From Puccinia triticina (taxonomy: Eukaryota > Basidiomycota > Pucciniomycetes > Pucciniales > Pucciniaceae): a stretch of DNA of 64,000 bases. Shown here in pieces: positions 21,039 to 32,378 of the stretch (within the stretch, counting starts at the first letter, position 1; every line of letters starts with the position of its first letter). The notes beneath the pieces are model-generated. The model did no database searches and was not told where the DNA came from. It saw only the letters and a program-made list of their open reading frames with translations. Location of the stretch: NCBI RefSeq assembly GCF_026914185.1, contig NC_070574.1, positions 923,501 through 987,500 of the forward strand, written 5' to 3'. A program made the translations under genes and the position numbers.

Positions 21039-21421
21039 CAGGGTGTAAACAGGTTGGGTTCGGGTCCAAAAACAGCACCCAAACCCAACCCAATGTTTAG
21101 CGCAGGTCGGGTTGGGGAAAGATTTTAAAATATGCTGCCCAAACCCAACCCAATGTCATACTATTTTGGGTTGGGTTGGTTTGGGTCTTGGGTCAACCTG
21201 ACCTATTAGGCGCCAAAACCCCCCAACTTGACTGTTGGAGGCGCTATAGTTGGGTCGCAGGCTGACCCGATTAGGAAATAAGCTGCCCGGACCCAACCCA
21301 ACAATTTTACAAGACGGGTTGGGTTGGGATTGGTTCATGCCATTTTCTTTAAGAACGTGCCCAAACCCAACCCAACGGGTCTCGGGTTGTTTTTGGGTTG
21401 GCCCAACCCATTTACACCCTG
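21039..21421. mobile_element. hAT-like MITE inside the GGTGAC array
   Basis: Ends CAGGGTGTAAAC and the complement ATTTACACCCTG are inverted. CAGGGTGTAAA is a common hAT terminus. The body repeats GGTTGGGTT / AACCCAACCC in both orientations. The host array makes an 8-bp target duplication hard to define. A similar body with GACCCGACC motifs and a CCGTTTACACCC end lies at about 25800-25942. Confidence 0.7.
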
Positions 21422-21600
21422 AGGTGACTGTGACTGTGATGGCGACGGTGACGGCGACAGCAACGGTGACGGCGAAAGCAACGGTGAAGGCAACAGCAAC
21501 GGTGACGGTGAAGGCAACTTCAACGATGACGGCGACAGCAACAGTGATGGCGACAGCAACGGTGACGGCAACAGCGACAGCAACGGCAAAGGTGAGGGTG
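21422..21600 (+). repeat. GGTGACGGCGAC-type array, right part
   Basis: Continuation of the array at 20875-21038 beyond the inserted MITE. Confidence 0.85.
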
Positions 21601-22464
21601 GTTGGGTGTCGTGGGACGGACTGGCTGGGCGCTTGCAGGCCTGCAGGCATATCCCCCCGTGATCCCCTGAGCACGGCCCGCGCGCGCGGTCCATTTCTGC
21701 TGCAAGAAGATTGGCCGCTGCGGCAGAAAGTTTCAAAGCGCAAGACAAAAGTTGCAAGCTTTTATGGGTCCGTTGTATGTACACCCCTCAAGGCTCCTTC
21801 CTGCGCAGCCTCTGCCTATGCTTCGGGGGGGGGGGGGGGGTTATGGATGAAGAGCAGAGATATCAGGAACCTATGAGAATGAGATGAGAAACTCCCCCAA
21901 GGGGAAATATATTCCGTATGCATCACTATTCATGGGCCAAAAGTATGTACATATTTGGGTTAGTGAGAAACCAAAACCCATAAAAAGTGTGTGAAATATG
22001 TGAAATGAATGACACATGAAATCATGTGTCATAATAATGGGGACCGGTCAGGTGCTTGCACTTGCCACGGAGAGCTGCGGCAAAGCAATCCACGGCGAGT
22101 ATAGGGTGAGGGCGCCGACTAGAAACATGAATCAAATCCAACACTACACCCAGGTAGTCAATCCACAGGGAAATCACTGGGAGTCCACAAGAACTCCACG
22201 TGGTAGCCGTGGGCGAGGTCTGACCAGTGGCTTTTGGTCTAGAGAAACACAGGGTCACCACTGGGAGGATCACGTGGCCACCCCGTGATCATCCCTTGGA
22301 TTCCACGGATACTTACAGATTGCTACCCGTGGAATCCACGTGGCCATGTGGCTTGGCTTAAAAATGGAGCGGGAGAACAGCCCGTCAAAAGCTGACAGAA
22401 GTAGGATTCAAACCCACAACCGGATGGAGAGCCTGGATGTGGGGCAGTGCCACACAACACCGCA
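21601..22464. other. No gene recognised; CCACGTGG-rich patch and G-run
   Basis: A run of about 16 G lies at 21826-21842. Bases 22170-22360 repeat CCACGTGG, GTGGAATCCACG and related self-complementary motifs in both orientations, probably another motif-rich MITE. Bases 22385-22460 include a B-box-like GGGTTTGAATCC on the minus strand without a matching tRNA fold. Confidence 0.4.
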
Positions 22465-22574
22465 AGCAAATGGGTGACGTAAACCGGATTTTGTTGCGCT
22501 GACTTAATCCAAATTCAAATTCAACTTTGCCCCCCGGCCCAGTTGTCACCTGCCATTCTCACTGGCGGGTGCAA

Positions 22575-23378
22575 GAGCAAAGCATAACACCCTTGATGGC
22601 CGGTTAGCACCAGCCACCAAGAGGACATGCACATTTCCCTTGATGGACCGTCCGTACCGGACATCATGAGGAATATACTACACACTCTTGATGGCCGGTC
22701 AGTACCGGCCAACAAGAGTAAAGCACCACCTGTACTCTCAATGGATGGTACTTACCAGCCATTCAGAGGTGATACACACACACCTTAATGGCCCGTCAGT
22801 ATGCAGGACATTGAGAGGAAAGCACTGAGCTCTTGATGACTGTTACTAGCCAGCCATTGAGAGGAAAGCACTAAGCTCTTGATGGCCAGTACTAGCCGGC
22901 CATCAAGAGAAAAATTTGATCTTTGAAACTATACTCACCTTGCTTGATGGCCCGTCAGTACTGGCCATTGAGAGGAACATACCACACTCTTGATGGCCTG
23001 CACTGATTGCCCATCAAGAGGACATACACATCTTGCTTTTCCTCTTGATGGCCAATCAGTGCAGGCCATCAAGATTGTAGTATGCTCCTTTCAAAGGCAA
23101 GTGCTGACAGGCCATTGATAGAGGTGCGTATAAACATTGGCTATAAAATTTTGTTCTTGATGGCCGACTAGTACTGGCCATCATGAGCTTAGTGCTTTCC
23201 TCTTGATGGCCGGCTAGTACCGGCCATTGAGAGCTCAGTGCTTTTCTCTTGATGTCCTGCGTACTGACGGGCCATCGAGGTGTGTGTGTATCACCTCTGA
23301 ATGGCTGGTCAGTACCATCCATTGAGAGTACAGGTGGTGCTTTACTCTTGTTGGCGGTACTAACCGGCCATCAAGAGT
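22575..23378. repeat. Tandem hairpin array, CTTGATGGCCGG family
   Basis: Roughly a dozen imperfect units, each a stem of CTCTTGATGGCCGG and its complement CCGGCCATCAAGAG around a loop such as TCAGTA or CTAGTA. They are separated by short spacers (GGAAAGCACTGAGCT-like or ACATACACATC-like). The second half of the array is the inverted complement of the first, so the whole array also folds on itself. Confidence 0.85.
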
Positions 23379-23383
23379 GTGTA

Positions 23384-25119
23384 TGTAAGGACTCCAGTTG
23401 GGAGTCCTTCACTGTCTGTCAAGTGGGGCACAGAGGGGGGGGACCTCAAGAGGAGATCTAGTTCACGGGGCTGTATACTGCAGATGGGGGACAATCTAGC
23501 CGGGAGAGATATGGTCGCGGTGATCTCTCTGTAAGTACATGAACAAGCTGGAGGGAGAAAGAGACAAATAGAGGAAAAGGAAAAGGAAGAAGACGGCTTA
23601 CCTAGCCAGGAGAGATATGGTCGCGGTGATCTCTACCGGCTAGGAGGGGGAAGTGAGAGCTAAGAGATATACGTGGCCGGATGGGGTTTCTGTGATTCCT
23701 CTTGTGAAACCTCACGGCGCTGTGGTATGCTTTATGGTTACCCATCTAGCCCATTTCAAAATTTTCCATTTTCTCATATGTACACTCACAACTCAACCAA
23801 TACAGTGGTATCACTGGATTCTACGGCTAAAACTACACAGGACACCATGGACAACACACCTTAATCCCTTCTGGATCAGGAGATGCAACCCCTTCAAGAT
23901 ACCATCAGTCAGTTTCATACACACAAAACACCATACTCAGGTCATGTAATCCGTTACATGAACCACCCTTACCCAGGACCATGTAATCCGTTACATGGGC
24001 CACTCTGACACTTGTCTACCCTTCACATATGCTTTACCTCATCAGCTGCACTCATTACATTGTATTATGCACGTATCATGCAGTGTCATGCAGTGTCATG
24101 CACACTAGATGCAGGCTTATGCAGGCTTAAGCAGGCTTATGCAGGCTTAAGCAGGCTTATGCAGTCTTATGCAGGCTTATGCAGGTGCATGCAGACTAGT
24201 GTAATAGGGGCTGCAGTTCATGCAGGTGTCAAGCTAGCAAAAACCCCTCATGCAGCTTGCACATGACATCAGTTGACAGCTCAGGCTAGCAAAAACCCCT
24301 CATGCAGCTTGCACATGACATCAGTTGACAGCTCAGGCTAGCTAAATTCCCTCATATGACATCATTTGACAGCAGGTGACAGACAGGGGCAGTACAGATG
24401 ATCAGATGACCCAATGACATCATATGTCAATGACATCATGGGCCAAACTCAAACCTCTCACCTCCACTTTCTCACCAGCTAAATTCCCTCATCTTTACAT
24501 CATGTGACCTGTCAATTGGGCTAAATTCCCTCATCTAGGCTGTACCACCAGCCAAAATCCCTCATTTGACAGTTCAGGGCAGCTAAAATCCCTCATTCCC
24601 TGGTTCCCCTGGAGCTAAAATCCCTCACTCTTTTCTATTAAGGGGGTTCTCCTCCCCCCAGTTGTAATTTCTCTCAGCAAACTACTTGCACTCAGCTTAC
24701 CCCATAACAGTATAACACTTGCTCACTCTACAGTATTAGCCCCCACTATATTGTGGTTTTACCCTTATTACATAACAAATTACATACACATCACAACTCT
24801 ATTACATCAATCACTCATCATTAACCCCTCTGTCAGGGTGTTCCACAACCCCCTTTGCGGCAACACAGGGACCATATCAACTCACAACTCACTCAGCACC
24901 GGTTACATCACCAATATCCCCTAAGCCACTTGTTTGACGTAGGCTATCTTTCAATACACCTCCACTATCACTACATCAACCTTCCAATCGTAGATTGGGG
25001 GCTTGTTTTAGTGTCTAGTGACCCAGGAAAGGCAGAGGTAACCTCATTCATCCCTTTCCGCACTCAGCAAAAGGTTCTCAGGAACACTTTTGAGCTTTAC
25101 AGCACGCGGGGGCTTCACA
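23384..25119 (+). repeat. 1736-bp solo LTR with perfect 5-bp target duplication
   Basis: Starts TGTAAGGACTCC and ends GGGGCTTCACA. It is flanked by GTGTA on both sides (23379-23383, 25120-25124). Inside, GCATGCAGGCTTA-type 11-bp repeats (24105-24195), a duplicated 52-bp segment (24232-24335) and repeated CTAAAATCCCTCAT motifs are visible. No coding region. The short LTR at 11701-12058 belongs to the same family. Confidence 0.85.
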
Positions 25120-25338
25120 GTGTAGTGTGTTCCTCATGATGTCCGGTACGGACGGTCCATCAAGGGAAATGTGCATATCCTCTTGGTGGCCAGTGCTAAC
25201 TGGCCATTGAGGGTGTTATGCTTTGCTCTTGCACCCGCCAGTGAGAATGGCAGGTGATGACTGGGCTGGGGGGCAAAGTTGAATTTGAATTTGGATTACG
25301 TCAGCGTGACAAAATCCGGTTTACGTCACCCATTTGCT

Positions 25339-26135
25339 GGTGGTGCAACTCAGCCATATCACATTGTTCCTTGCTTCTTTACAGTAGATCAACCCCCTAA
25401 ACTATGGTTTGCAATTGGGTTTGCAATCAGTTTTTTTGTTAAGTTTTTTTTCAAATTTTTTCTTCCTCCCTTTCAAAATTCAGTTTCCTTGGACTTTCAA
25501 AACCTCAGGACCAGCCTGAGGTGGTCCTGGCTGCAAGTGAAAAAAAAAAAAAATGCCGTGGAACCGACGTGAGCAACGAGCTGACGTGGTCTCCACGCGT
25601 GCCAGGAAAGCACATTGTGGAACCGAAGGGGTAAAGTGTGAAGCCCATTGGTTCCACGTGGAAAAAACCCATTTCGTGGAACCAACAAGCTTACCAAGGG
25701 GTTACCGAGCTGATTCTTGTCGGATCCACGGATTACCCTCCTCTCGTCGGTTCCAAGAACGGGCGGGGCAGGAAGTACCCCCGCCATGTTCCTAACTTAT
25801 AATCTTCGCGGGTCGGGTTTGGGAAGCATATTTTCAAATCTGCCCCGACCAGACCCGACCAGACCCGACCCGGCAGAATGTCAGAAATGTCAATTCGTGT
25901 TCAGGCGCTGTTTTTCGGCCCAAAACGACCCGTTTACACCCAGAAGATCGCAGGTCATTTTGCACCCTGAATGTCGAAGGTTGACACATGGAGTTGATAA
26001 CTCGTTGTTTGGCACTTCGAAGGAGGGCGCTTTGCACCCAGGAGGGACTTGCTGGAGTTCAAAGCCTCGCGCTTTGGTGGGGGGGGGGGGGCTTGTTGAA
26101 GCTAGGTTTGCATTTCATCTACCATTTTAGCCTTA
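25339..26135. other. Motif-rich intergenic sequence, probable MITE remains
   Basis: Bases 25553-25760 repeat GTGGAACC/GGTTCCAC in both orientations. Bases 25800-25942 repeat GACCCGACC and end in CCGTTTACACCC, like the hAT-like MITE at 21039. There is a G-run at 26079-26090. No gene is recognised. Confidence 0.4.
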
Positions 26136-26137
26136 TT

Positions 26138-26641
26138 TGCAGGTAACGCATTCCTCCTCACAATTTCCATTTGAGTTGGAACCACCGAACATTTCACAAT
26201 CTACAGACCCGTCCTATTGTTTTGAATTAAGGAGAATTAAATGGAATGAAGATTTAGATTCCAGAAGAAGATTGTCAGCGCTTGATTTGACATGGGATCC
26301 CAGAGGTAAATATAAAACTGCTAACATGATTGGGCCCAACAGCATGTGTGCAGCAGTACCGGCCTACAGACCGCGGCTCGGCCGGTCTGACGCATCCGTC
26401 ACGAGGGGTCCGCTGCACTGTTAAAAGCAAACAGCCAAAATTTTCGGCCAAATATCCAATTAAATATCCTGAAGATAAATTCAAAGAGCTAAAACGTACA
26501 CTTGCATTCCCCAGCCAGAACCATTGGGCCTTGGGGTATATTACGATACGACATGCACCAGCTGACCGGATATTTCGAGGTACATTTACCCAAAACTTGG
26601 ATTGGTCCAAGGGTAGCCGCGAGAAATGTGAAAACGCTTAA
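26138..26641 (+). pseudogene. Exon-like fragments of an unrecognised gene
   Basis: A coding-like stretch follows a CAG acceptor-like site near 26142 and runs to an AGGTAAAT donor-like site at 26304-26310. A second open stretch (about 26426-26641) contains KYPEDKFKELKRTLAF. Codon use looks protein-like, but I recognise no domain and see no start. Probably a fragment of a host gene or transposon. Confidence 0.25.
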
Positions 26642-28486
26642 TTTCAGGAACTGCATGGTAAAATTGTAACCAACAAAGGGAGTCCGATGAATGTGTGGAT
26701 GGGAAGTCAGGATGAGGCTTGAGGATCTAATCTGGAGTTGATTTACGACAAGACTTGTCGGGTTCTGATGTATATACGAATAAGGAGGTGGGCGGCGCGT
26801 TGAAGGATTGCCGATTTAAAAGGTGTATTGCGTTTAGACCAAGAGTGCGTGCCATCGGAAACAGCATTCCGGCGACTCATGGCGGCGTGAAGGCCTCAAA
26901 CTGTAGGCTGTGTTCACAGCAATTAAACCTCTGCGTGCGTGCGTTGTAGAAAAACATGTAATATGTATACAGTCCGGCACATGTATTTATGTACATATAC
27001 CGTAATATGTAATCTTTCTGGCGACGAGCGGCTTAATACCTGGCGTCCATTCCTTTCTACCGCGCGCGGGGCAATCGGCAGGGGGTTTTAACTGTGAGAA
27101 TTATTTTCACATGTTTTCGGAATGACAATTGCTTGTGTAGACGCAAGGTAATTATGTATGTAACACAATTAGGTACGCGGCCGTAACCCGCGTCAAACTC
27201 TTGCTGCGAGCTTGTAGCTCCTGTACTCGTTCGGCGCCTTCTTAAGGGCGCCTAGGACCTCCCGGAAGCCGGTCCTATCCGGACGTGCTTCCCAAGAGGG
27301 CCGAGTGTGGGTAGGTGGGGTGAACGCGCCTAACCCTAGACGGGTCGGGGTTTCTTAGCTCCCGCTAAGAGGGCTCTCAGTCCCCGGCGGCGTAGCCGCC
27401 GAGTCCGCCGGACCGGTAGGTAGCCCACCGTAGTGGGGGCCGGCCGGAGGGCGTGCGCAAACACCCTGGAACAGAAGCAGTGGCTTGACCCACTCGCCAT
27501 CTGTGGCGGTGTGTATCTTGATGTCTCTCTAGTTGGGTGGGTGGGAGGAGTTGAAAATACACACCCGGGCGAATCGGGAAAACCCCCTGCGCCCACCTGA
27601 CGCAGGAGTCATACATGCGCCAGGTGGGCGTTACAGGACGCCAGCGTGACCAGGAGTCACGCTGCCACCGTAATACACCGCGGTCCGCCCGAGCCTACAC
27701 AGCGGGACAAGTGGGATGTCAGGAGGGCGGCCGACCGGACGCCAGCAGGGCCCCGCAGTCGTCGGACGCCCTGATGCCGCCGTTCTGCCACACGCCGCCA
27801 GGGCGTCATCCAGCCACGCCCTGCCGCCATCTCTGGTGGCGCACCTAGGGCAGCCCAGATGGGCGCCACCCCGACCGAGGCGCAGGGGGGGCGACCTCAG
27901 TGCGCCATGGCTGGATTTCCCGTGGACGTCCATGCCGAGATCCTCGGGACATATGTCTGGGGATGACCTCACGGCGCCTACGGGGAAGCGAGGCAGACGG
28001 TCTCTTCGACGGCATGCTCCCGCCTCTGCGGTCACCAGGAAGACATGCATCGAGATGCCTCGGGGGCCGCCGTGGGCTAGCGGGCAGGCGCGCACGTGAT
28101 GTGGCTATTGAGGCCACAAAGGTCGTCCAGGGGGCGGGACCGCCCCTGGCAGACGCTAAATGATCCCGCCAGCGCTCATAGAAGCTGACTGGGGTGGCAT
28201 CTGTGGGGCGTCGTGGAGGCTGCCGTTGTGTCAGTGCGGACACTGTATGGCCCATGGGTGAGCTTTCCGGGCAATAGCGGACAGGGTACATTAACGTTTG
28301 GAAAATCTTATAATTCTCAAGAGCAAGAAGATCGGGGAAATCTATTTAGATACAACAGGAGGGACACTCAAAGTAGAGGGGAATAGGCGAGAGATGTGCA
28401 AGAGATTGAGGGGTGGGAAGAGGGAGCAAACATAGCCAAGATTGCTTCGAGAGGACTGCTGAATGGTGGGGAGGGGATCACGAGTA
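26642..28486. other. GC-rich region without recognised genes
   Basis: Bases 27170-28290 are strongly GC-rich with short hairpins such as GGCGGCGTAGCCGCC and repeated GACGCC/GGCGTC motifs. Overlapping frames on both strands are typical of GC-rich non-coding DNA. A similar GC-rich hairpin style appears at 60770-60870. It may belong to an uncharacterised repeat family. Confidence 0.4.
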
Positions 28487-28612
28487 CATATCGGTGATCT
28501 CAGCAGCTAGGGCCCTGATGTTGTCCTTGGTGAGGCACACACAAGCGGATGTATCGGAGTCCTCCAAAATGGGGGGCTTGCCAAAGATTTCCGCATCCTT
28601 CTGGCGTATCCA
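28487..28612 (-). other. Weak exon-like segment
   Basis: After a GATGTCACAG acceptor-like site on the minus strand, an open frame reads WIRQKDAEIFGKPPILEDS and continues to a stop near 28487. Upstream, donor-like GTAAGA and GTTAGT sites are present. This may be the last exon of an unknown gene, but no family is recognised. Confidence 0.2.
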
Positions 28613-30600
28613 CCTGTGACATCAAGGAGGTGCCTTGCGGGTGGCTACACAAATGATCTCCTGAGGGAGGAGGGGGGTCAATGTCATGTTTGCTGACTGC
28701 AGTAAAAGGGGATTGGTATGGAGGGTTACTAACCTTGTCCGAGGGAAGAGATTTAGCTCTTACCAGTGCTCAATTGGTTCCATTGGAAGGCGGGCCGGTC
28801 AGGGTGACAGGAGCTGGGATTGACAATAAACTGGGGCAGAAGCAGGTTTAACTCATAGTTAATACTCGGCAAGGCAGGAGCAGGATGAGGAGGGGATTTT
28901 TACTAGGTCAGACTTACCTGGGGGGTGTGGGGACTTACCTTAGGAGTAGGGGGGGGGGTGGATTCATGATATCAGAGAAGTTGCTGGTATGGGGGAAAAG
29001 TCGGGGGAAACGTTTTGGGCACACAAGGGATGTGCTGAATTGGAGCACGGTGATACATACATATATCACCAGGTCAGGGTAAGGTCTGGGGCACAGCAGG
29101 ACAAGCACCTGCTTTGCCGCATCAGTGGGGCCTAGCAATGGGCCCCGCTGCATTGGTTTTTTTTTATTTTAAAGTGCTATTGATTTCACATACCGCACTG
29201 TTTATCTGTTATGTTTTATGTATATACAAATAATATTCTAAAGTATTCAAATGCACGCCAGGGAACTAAATGATGAAGCGGCCAATAATGTGTGAAGCTA
29301 TGGTGTATAGTAGAGGAAGAAGATATAAAACAGAGGAAAAAATAAAGGAAAAAAAGAGGAGGGATTGAAATAAAGGACTTTGCAGAAAGAATAAAGGAAA
29401 CTAAGAAAGAAAAGGGCAGAAAAACATAGTAAGAGATTGGGAAGAGGATTATGATGCTTTGGATTTCGGAAAGCCCAGCTCATCGTCCCATGCCACCAGA
29501 AGATTGAGTTTTCAGAGCACGTCGAGGCCCCCACAACCTGTCGCCACTACTGAAAAAAGGAGGGGATCCTCGGATTATCCCCCAATAATCCGAGGTCCGT
29601 CGGTCTTCAGGGAGTCAGGGATGGGGTCCCTAGTCCATCGCTAGCAAATACAACCTTGTGATATTGTGATCGGGAGTGGGCATTGGGGTTTTGGGGATGC
29701 AGGCCGCACCTGGCCGCACCCCTCGCACCAAAAAGGCAGAAAGAAAAATTGTTTACACTGAATTTTACAGCCATGACAGAGAAGTCAACGCCATGGGAAT
29801 GGACGACGGCCTTTCCGCCAAAGTTGAGCCGTCCGGAGGGATTGCCGATCTTACTGAAGTTAGCAAACGGTGTCGAAGCGGCAGCGCCCGAGATGGATAA
29901 GAACTTAGTTTGGCTGTTCATTGAGGATGAGGAGGATGAGGGGGATTGGTGCATGTCTCCGAGCTTCATCATTGGCTTGGTGAGGCATTTGAGGGGGAGT
30001 CGGGTCAAGGACCACCAACACTCCATGACGCGAGCCGGCCGAAGCCAAGCCGACTGGATCGCGGCTCATGGGCCCTTTGATCACCCACACCTGGACGGGA
30101 GGCGCTCATCGGGCGTCCTAGCCGCTCCGGCGACCCCAGGACGCAGTGGCGGCCCCCATAACCAGTGGCGCCATCTGGACCCCTGCGTCAGCCAGGCGAC
30201 CGGCATGGACGCCCCCGTGACAGCCGGCGGTGACGCCTCCCCTACCGGTGCGTCACACTAGCATCTCACCGGGGCGGCCATCTGGCGCCCAGGTTGGTGG
30301 CATCTCAGTGGCGCCCGAGGGGCGCCACCTATGCCCACAGTCCCGGTGGCGCCCCCTAGCATGACAGAGTGGCGCCTGTACGGCCCTGGGTCCCTGTCAC
30401 GCCACCGTGGCGCATGGAGTGCTGGGACGCCAGCTGGACGCATTGACTTTGCCCAATCTGCCCCGCTGTGTAGGAGGCGTCAGGACGAGCGGGATCCTGG
30501 CTGGTGCCTGTTAGGAGTTGAGGGTGCCACGATTACAAACTTGGCAAATCTAATCTAAATCTACATTACCAAAACCTTAATCATCTTGTAGTTTAGAGTT
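28613..30600. other. No gene recognised; GGCGCCAC-rich patch
   Basis: Bases 29160-29450 are AT-rich. The open frames at 29600-30260 on both strands have no recognised domain. Bases 30140-30440 repeat GGCGCCAC, GTGGCGCC and related motifs in both orientations, in the same style as the other motif-rich elements in this window. Confidence 0.35.
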
Positions 30601-30686
30601 CGCCACGTGTCTACTAGTCACTGCGTATGCGCAGCAGTTGTATGTAGTCAGTCAGGCCGCGCGGTACCGGTTCAACTCTTTTACTC

Positions 30687-30910
30687 ACCAAGTTGGACCA
30701 ATACCGAGCGGACCTGAGCTAATCAGTGACGTGGATCTTTTTGTCAGGTTAGTAATCAATTACCAAGTTGAACCAATACCGAGCGGACCTGAGCTAATCA
30801 GTGACGTGGATCTTTTTGTCAGGTTAGTAATCAATTACCAAGTTGAACCAATACCGAGCGGACCTGAGCTAATCAGTGACGTGGATCTTTTCGTCAGACC
30901 ACATTGTGCC
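30687..30910 (+). repeat. 75-bp tandem repeat, about three units
   Basis: Units begin ACCAAGTTG.ACCAATACCG at 30687, 30762 and 30837 (spacing 75 bp) and are nearly identical. They lie just upstream of a gag-like frame, so they may be part of an LTR or leader. Confidence 0.9.
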
Positions 30911-30990
30911 CCAGCTTCTAATAGGTTAAAAGCCGGCTACAGGTTCCGTCATTGGGATTCGCGCTCAACGTTCGGGAGACCATAGATTGA

Positions 30991-31811
30991 ATGGTCGGTC
31001 AAGGAAATAAATTGAAAGAGATTAAAGAGAAAGCAATAAATGATACACTAGAGAAACAGAAGAGAGAAAGAGACATAGAAGAACAGAAAAGACTAGAGAC
31101 GATCAGAAGAATTGAAGAAGACAATCAAAAACTTTATGAAAAGAACAACCAACCAATCCCATCATCCTCGACTTACTCAGAAATGGCGACCGGTCCCACT
31201 GCCGAAGATTTCTACCAACTCAAAGCTGAGTTCCAGCGACTTGAAGAGCTGCTTAACAATTTGGCAACTAGGCAACCGGCTCAGCCAACCCCTCTTGAAG
31301 GAATCAACAGTGTCCTTGTTAGTTTCCATAAAAAGCCCCTTGATTTGCATTACATGCACAATCCAAAGAAGACTTGACTTGCAAAAGGCAAGGCCAATTT
31401 CAAAGTTTGGGACCGTGAAATTAACCAAACTTTAAAATATGTTTTCAAAAATAGAGGCACGTTTACTGAACTTGAAGCCAACTTCAAATTGTGCTCGGCA
31501 AAAGATCAGGCGGCTATTTTGTGTCTTTTGCGCTCAATGATTGAGACAACTCTGCTAGATATTGTCGATGGATTGAACTCGGATGATCCATGGGTTATCT
31601 TCACTCACTTGAAGAGCCAATGTGACCGATTGGACAGGCAACACAAGTTGGCAGTCATCAATCAATTCGCCGACCTCATAGGTGACCAATCAGCGGGAAC
31701 AGACCTTAGTCTAGCCAATTGGAGCAAGGTCTGGGCCGAGATGACCCAGCTGAAAATCACGTGGGAAGAAGCTGGAGGACTACTCCTCCAAAACAGCTTT
31801 GTGGCACCAAT
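30991..31811 (+). pseudogene. Plus-strand retrotransposon gag remnant
   Basis: The frame starts MVGQGNKLKEIKEK, has a charged coiled-coil-like N-terminus (residues about 5-50), and reads through an in-frame TGA at 31375-31377 into a gag-like segment with AILCLLRSMIETT and DPWVIFTHLKSQCDRLD. This resembles capsid regions of LTR-retrotransposon gags. The frame is cut at about 31811, where a piece of unrelated LTR begins. No pol follows in this orientation, so this is a truncated element. Confidence 0.55.
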
Positions 31812-32378
31812 AGTATACCTACCGTCACAGGCGCCTAGGATATTGACAGTAAGTAACCTTTTTCACTGAACTTTGTTTATCTCAGAGGTACAACTCTGTG
31901 TCTTGCTTGATCTGTTCTTTTCTGCTGGCCTTTGCCTTCTTTTGATCACAGGGCTGTCCCTCCATAATTGCTGGCCTTTGCCTTCTCTTGATCACAGGGC
32001 TGTCCCTCTATAACTGCTGGCCTTTGCCTCTTATTGACCAAAGGGCTTTCCCTTCTTGACTGTTGGCCTTTGCCTCATTCTTGGTCACAGGGCTGTCCCT
32101 TCATATCTGTCAGGATCCCTCCACGTTTATTTGGTGAGAGGAGGCTGTAGCATTCGACTCTAGCACAGCTTGGCAGCACTCTTCTGAAGAGGTAGCATTG
32201 CCAGTTGACGTGCATTCCCACCAGAATAACCTTGAATATCTCCTTATCCTGATCCTGTTCTGTTTCTCTTTCTCTTTCTCTCTCTCTTTCATAATTGTAT
32301 TTTCTTTATCCAAAGAAATCCAATTATCTCCCCCTTCTTTCTTGTGTCCTGCTGGCACTATAGAGACTCAGGCTCACA
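31812..32378 (+). repeat. LTR fragment of the TGTCAG...CTCACA family, inverted relative to the neighbouring gypsy
   Basis: From AGTATACCTACCGTCACAGG (31812) to GACTCAGGCTCACA (32378) this is the complement of the LTR at 47646-48284, without about 75 bases of its 5' end. It contains a GGGCTGTCCCT...TGGCCTTTGCC duplication (31920-32100). It joins a plus-strand gag on the left to a minus-strand gypsy RNase H on the right, a rearrangement junction. Confidence 0.8.

Larger units (their letters stand above)
22465..25338. mobile_element. 2.9-kb TIR element made of CTTGATGGCCGG hairpins
   Basis: Terminal inverted repeats of roughly 200 bp start with AGCAAATGGGTGACGTAAAC at 22465 and its complement at the right end (25338). 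The interior (22575-23380) is a hairpin array around TTGATGGCCGGTCAGTACCG. The solo LTR at 23384-25119 inserted within the array, whose last unit reappears after it (25125-25215). No transposase is seen. Confidence 0.8.

Noticed and set aside
20684..21876. Open frames of Val-Thr-Ala or Pro-Ser repeats
   Set aside because: They translate GGTGAC-type hexamer arrays; repeated hexamers keep frames open.
22385..22464. tRNA gene on the minus strand
   Set aside because: Only a B-box-like T arm is present; no matching D arm, anticodon arm or acceptor stem is found, even when the adjacent transposon is skipped.
27170..28290. Ribosomal RNA gene fragment
   Set aside because: The GC-rich hairpin style is suggestive, but I see no stretch of the highly conserved rRNA core sequences.
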